Both the position numbers and the translations under genes were made by a program. Source: an uncultured beta proteobacterium (lineage in GTDB: Bacteria > Pseudomonadota > Gammaproteobacteria > Burkholderiales > Rhodocyclaceae). Taken from it: a stretch of 6,899 nucleotides of DNA. Positions 6,244 through 6,899 of the stretch are shown here, piece by piece (position 1 is the first letter of the stretch; the number at the start of each line of letters is the position of its first letter). Below the pieces are notes generated by a model. That model was not told the origin of the DNA. It searched no databases and saw nothing but the letters and a program-made list of their open reading frames with translations. The stretch covers positions 1 through 6,899 of the forward strand of contig CAIZHL010000102.1 of NCBI GenBank assembly GCA_903932755.1, given 5' to 3'.

Positions 6244-6899
6244 CCGCGTACTCTGCCGCGACCAGTTCCATGCAGCGGGACGCAGGCCTCAAGGCGGAAG
6301 CCTCGGGCGGGTTGAGTCCTGATGCTGAAAGTGCCATCGAGCGCCTCAATGCGTTCGCGCATTCCGAGCAGACCGAGACCGCGCTGGATCGCGTCGAGCT
6401 CAACGCCGCGGCCATCGTCTTGCAGGCTGAGACGCAAACCAGCCGGCGCCGGAACGAAGGCCAGTTCCACAGTTACGTTCCGGGCTTCGGCATGGCGCAC
6501 GATGTTGGTCAGTCCCTCCTGGGCCACGCGATACAGGGCGATGCCAACCGGCTCGTCGATGTCTTTCGGCAGCTCACCGATCGCAAGTGTGAAACGCGTT
6601 GTGGGCAATCGCTGGCGCCAGCCCATCAAGTCGTGTTCGAGCGCGCCGACGAGGCCCAGTTCGTCCAGGGCCACAGGACGCAAGCGACTCGTCATGGCCT
6701 GCACCACACCGTAGACGTGATCGGTCAGTTGAATCACGTTCAGTGCTGCGCGATGAATCGTCGGCTGCGCGCCGTCGCTCGCATTGCGGATTCCCACGGC
6801 GTCGATCTTGATTGCATTCAGTGTTTGCCCGAGTTCGTCATGGAGTTCATGTGCCAGGAGGCGTCGTTCGGCCTCTTGTGCTTCAGTCACCCGGCGCGA
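6240..6899 (-). CDS. NarL-type sensor histidine kinase, C-terminal part (N-terminus outside window)
   Basis: The frame is open to the right edge of the window, so only the last 219 residues are visible. The GTG at 6890 lies inside the dimerisation helix and is not a real start. The visible part opens in a HisKA_3 domain with the H-box LLAHELHDELGQTL; the phosphoacceptor is the second histidine of HELHDE (visible residue 20). The HATPase_c domain follows, with N-box AQEGLTNIVRHAEA (about 126-139), G1 DDGRG (161-165), G2 GLGLLGM (174-180) and the end block RGFRLEACVPL. All ATP-binding motifs are intact, so it should be an active HPK7-family kinase. The sensor region, which would indicate membrane or cytosolic sensing, lies off the window. 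The stop overlaps the regulator ATG by four bases, so the two are a cognate pair. Confidence 0.93.
   Translation of the reverse strand, partial: SRRVTEAQEAERRLLAHELHDELGQTLNAIKIDAVGIRNASDGAQPTIHRAALNVIQLTDHVYGVVQAMTSRLRPVALDELGLVGALEHDLMGWRQRLPTTRFTLAIGELPKDIDEPVGIALYRVAQEGLTNIVRHAEARNVTVELAFVPAPAGLRLSLQDDGRGVELDAIQRGLGLLGMRERIEALDGTFSIRTQPARGFRLEACVPLHGTGRGRVRG

Noticed and set aside
5398..6315. 305-codon + strand frame opposite the response regulator
   Set aside because: It is a shadow of a response regulator that has all its catalytic residues.
6888..6890. GTG as the start of the kinase
   Set aside because: It falls within the HisKA_3 helix, and the frame stays open with family-like residues to the window edge, so the gene begins outside.

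Overview
The window is GC-rich, gene-dense DNA that looks like a betaproteobacterial chromosome, perhaps Rhodocyclales. I infer this from the protein families, codon use and operon style; no marker gene is present to prove it. No tRNA, rRNA, IS element, CRISPR array or phage gene is visible, and coding density is close to 100%.

Layout. Positions 3-1408 (+ strand) hold two overlapping genes: the 3' part of an unrecognised conserved protein, then a secreted Sel1-repeat protein. They converge on a block of five genes read on the - strand. In transcription order, from the right edge leftwards, these are a NarL-type sensor kinase (cut by the window edge), a LuxR/NarL-type response regulator, a 782-residue TonB-dependent outer-membrane receptor, a periplasmic YceI-family lipocalin-like protein, and a periplasmic seven-bladed YVTN beta-propeller. 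The junctions are a 4-nt overlap, a 17-nt gap, an 18-nt gap and a 1-nt overlap, so all five are probably one transcript. Its promoter lies outside the window.

How the genes may work together. The kinase/regulator pair senses a signal and probably controls an outer-membrane uptake system made of the receptor and two exported proteins. The receptor plus propeller pairing recalls E. coli yncD/yncE, where YncD (PqqU) takes up the redox cofactor PQQ. YceI proteins bind lipid-like molecules in the periplasm. Uptake and sensing of a small redox cofactor or amphiphilic ligand is a reasonable hypothesis, but the ligand cannot be read from the sequence.

The most unexpected signal is at the regulator-receptor junction. 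The regulator carries a C-terminal tail of about 37 residues beyond its DNA-binding domain. The DNA for that tail can fold, as - strand RNA, into two GC hairpins followed by a compact three-way junction that ends just upstream of the receptor's ribosome-binding site.
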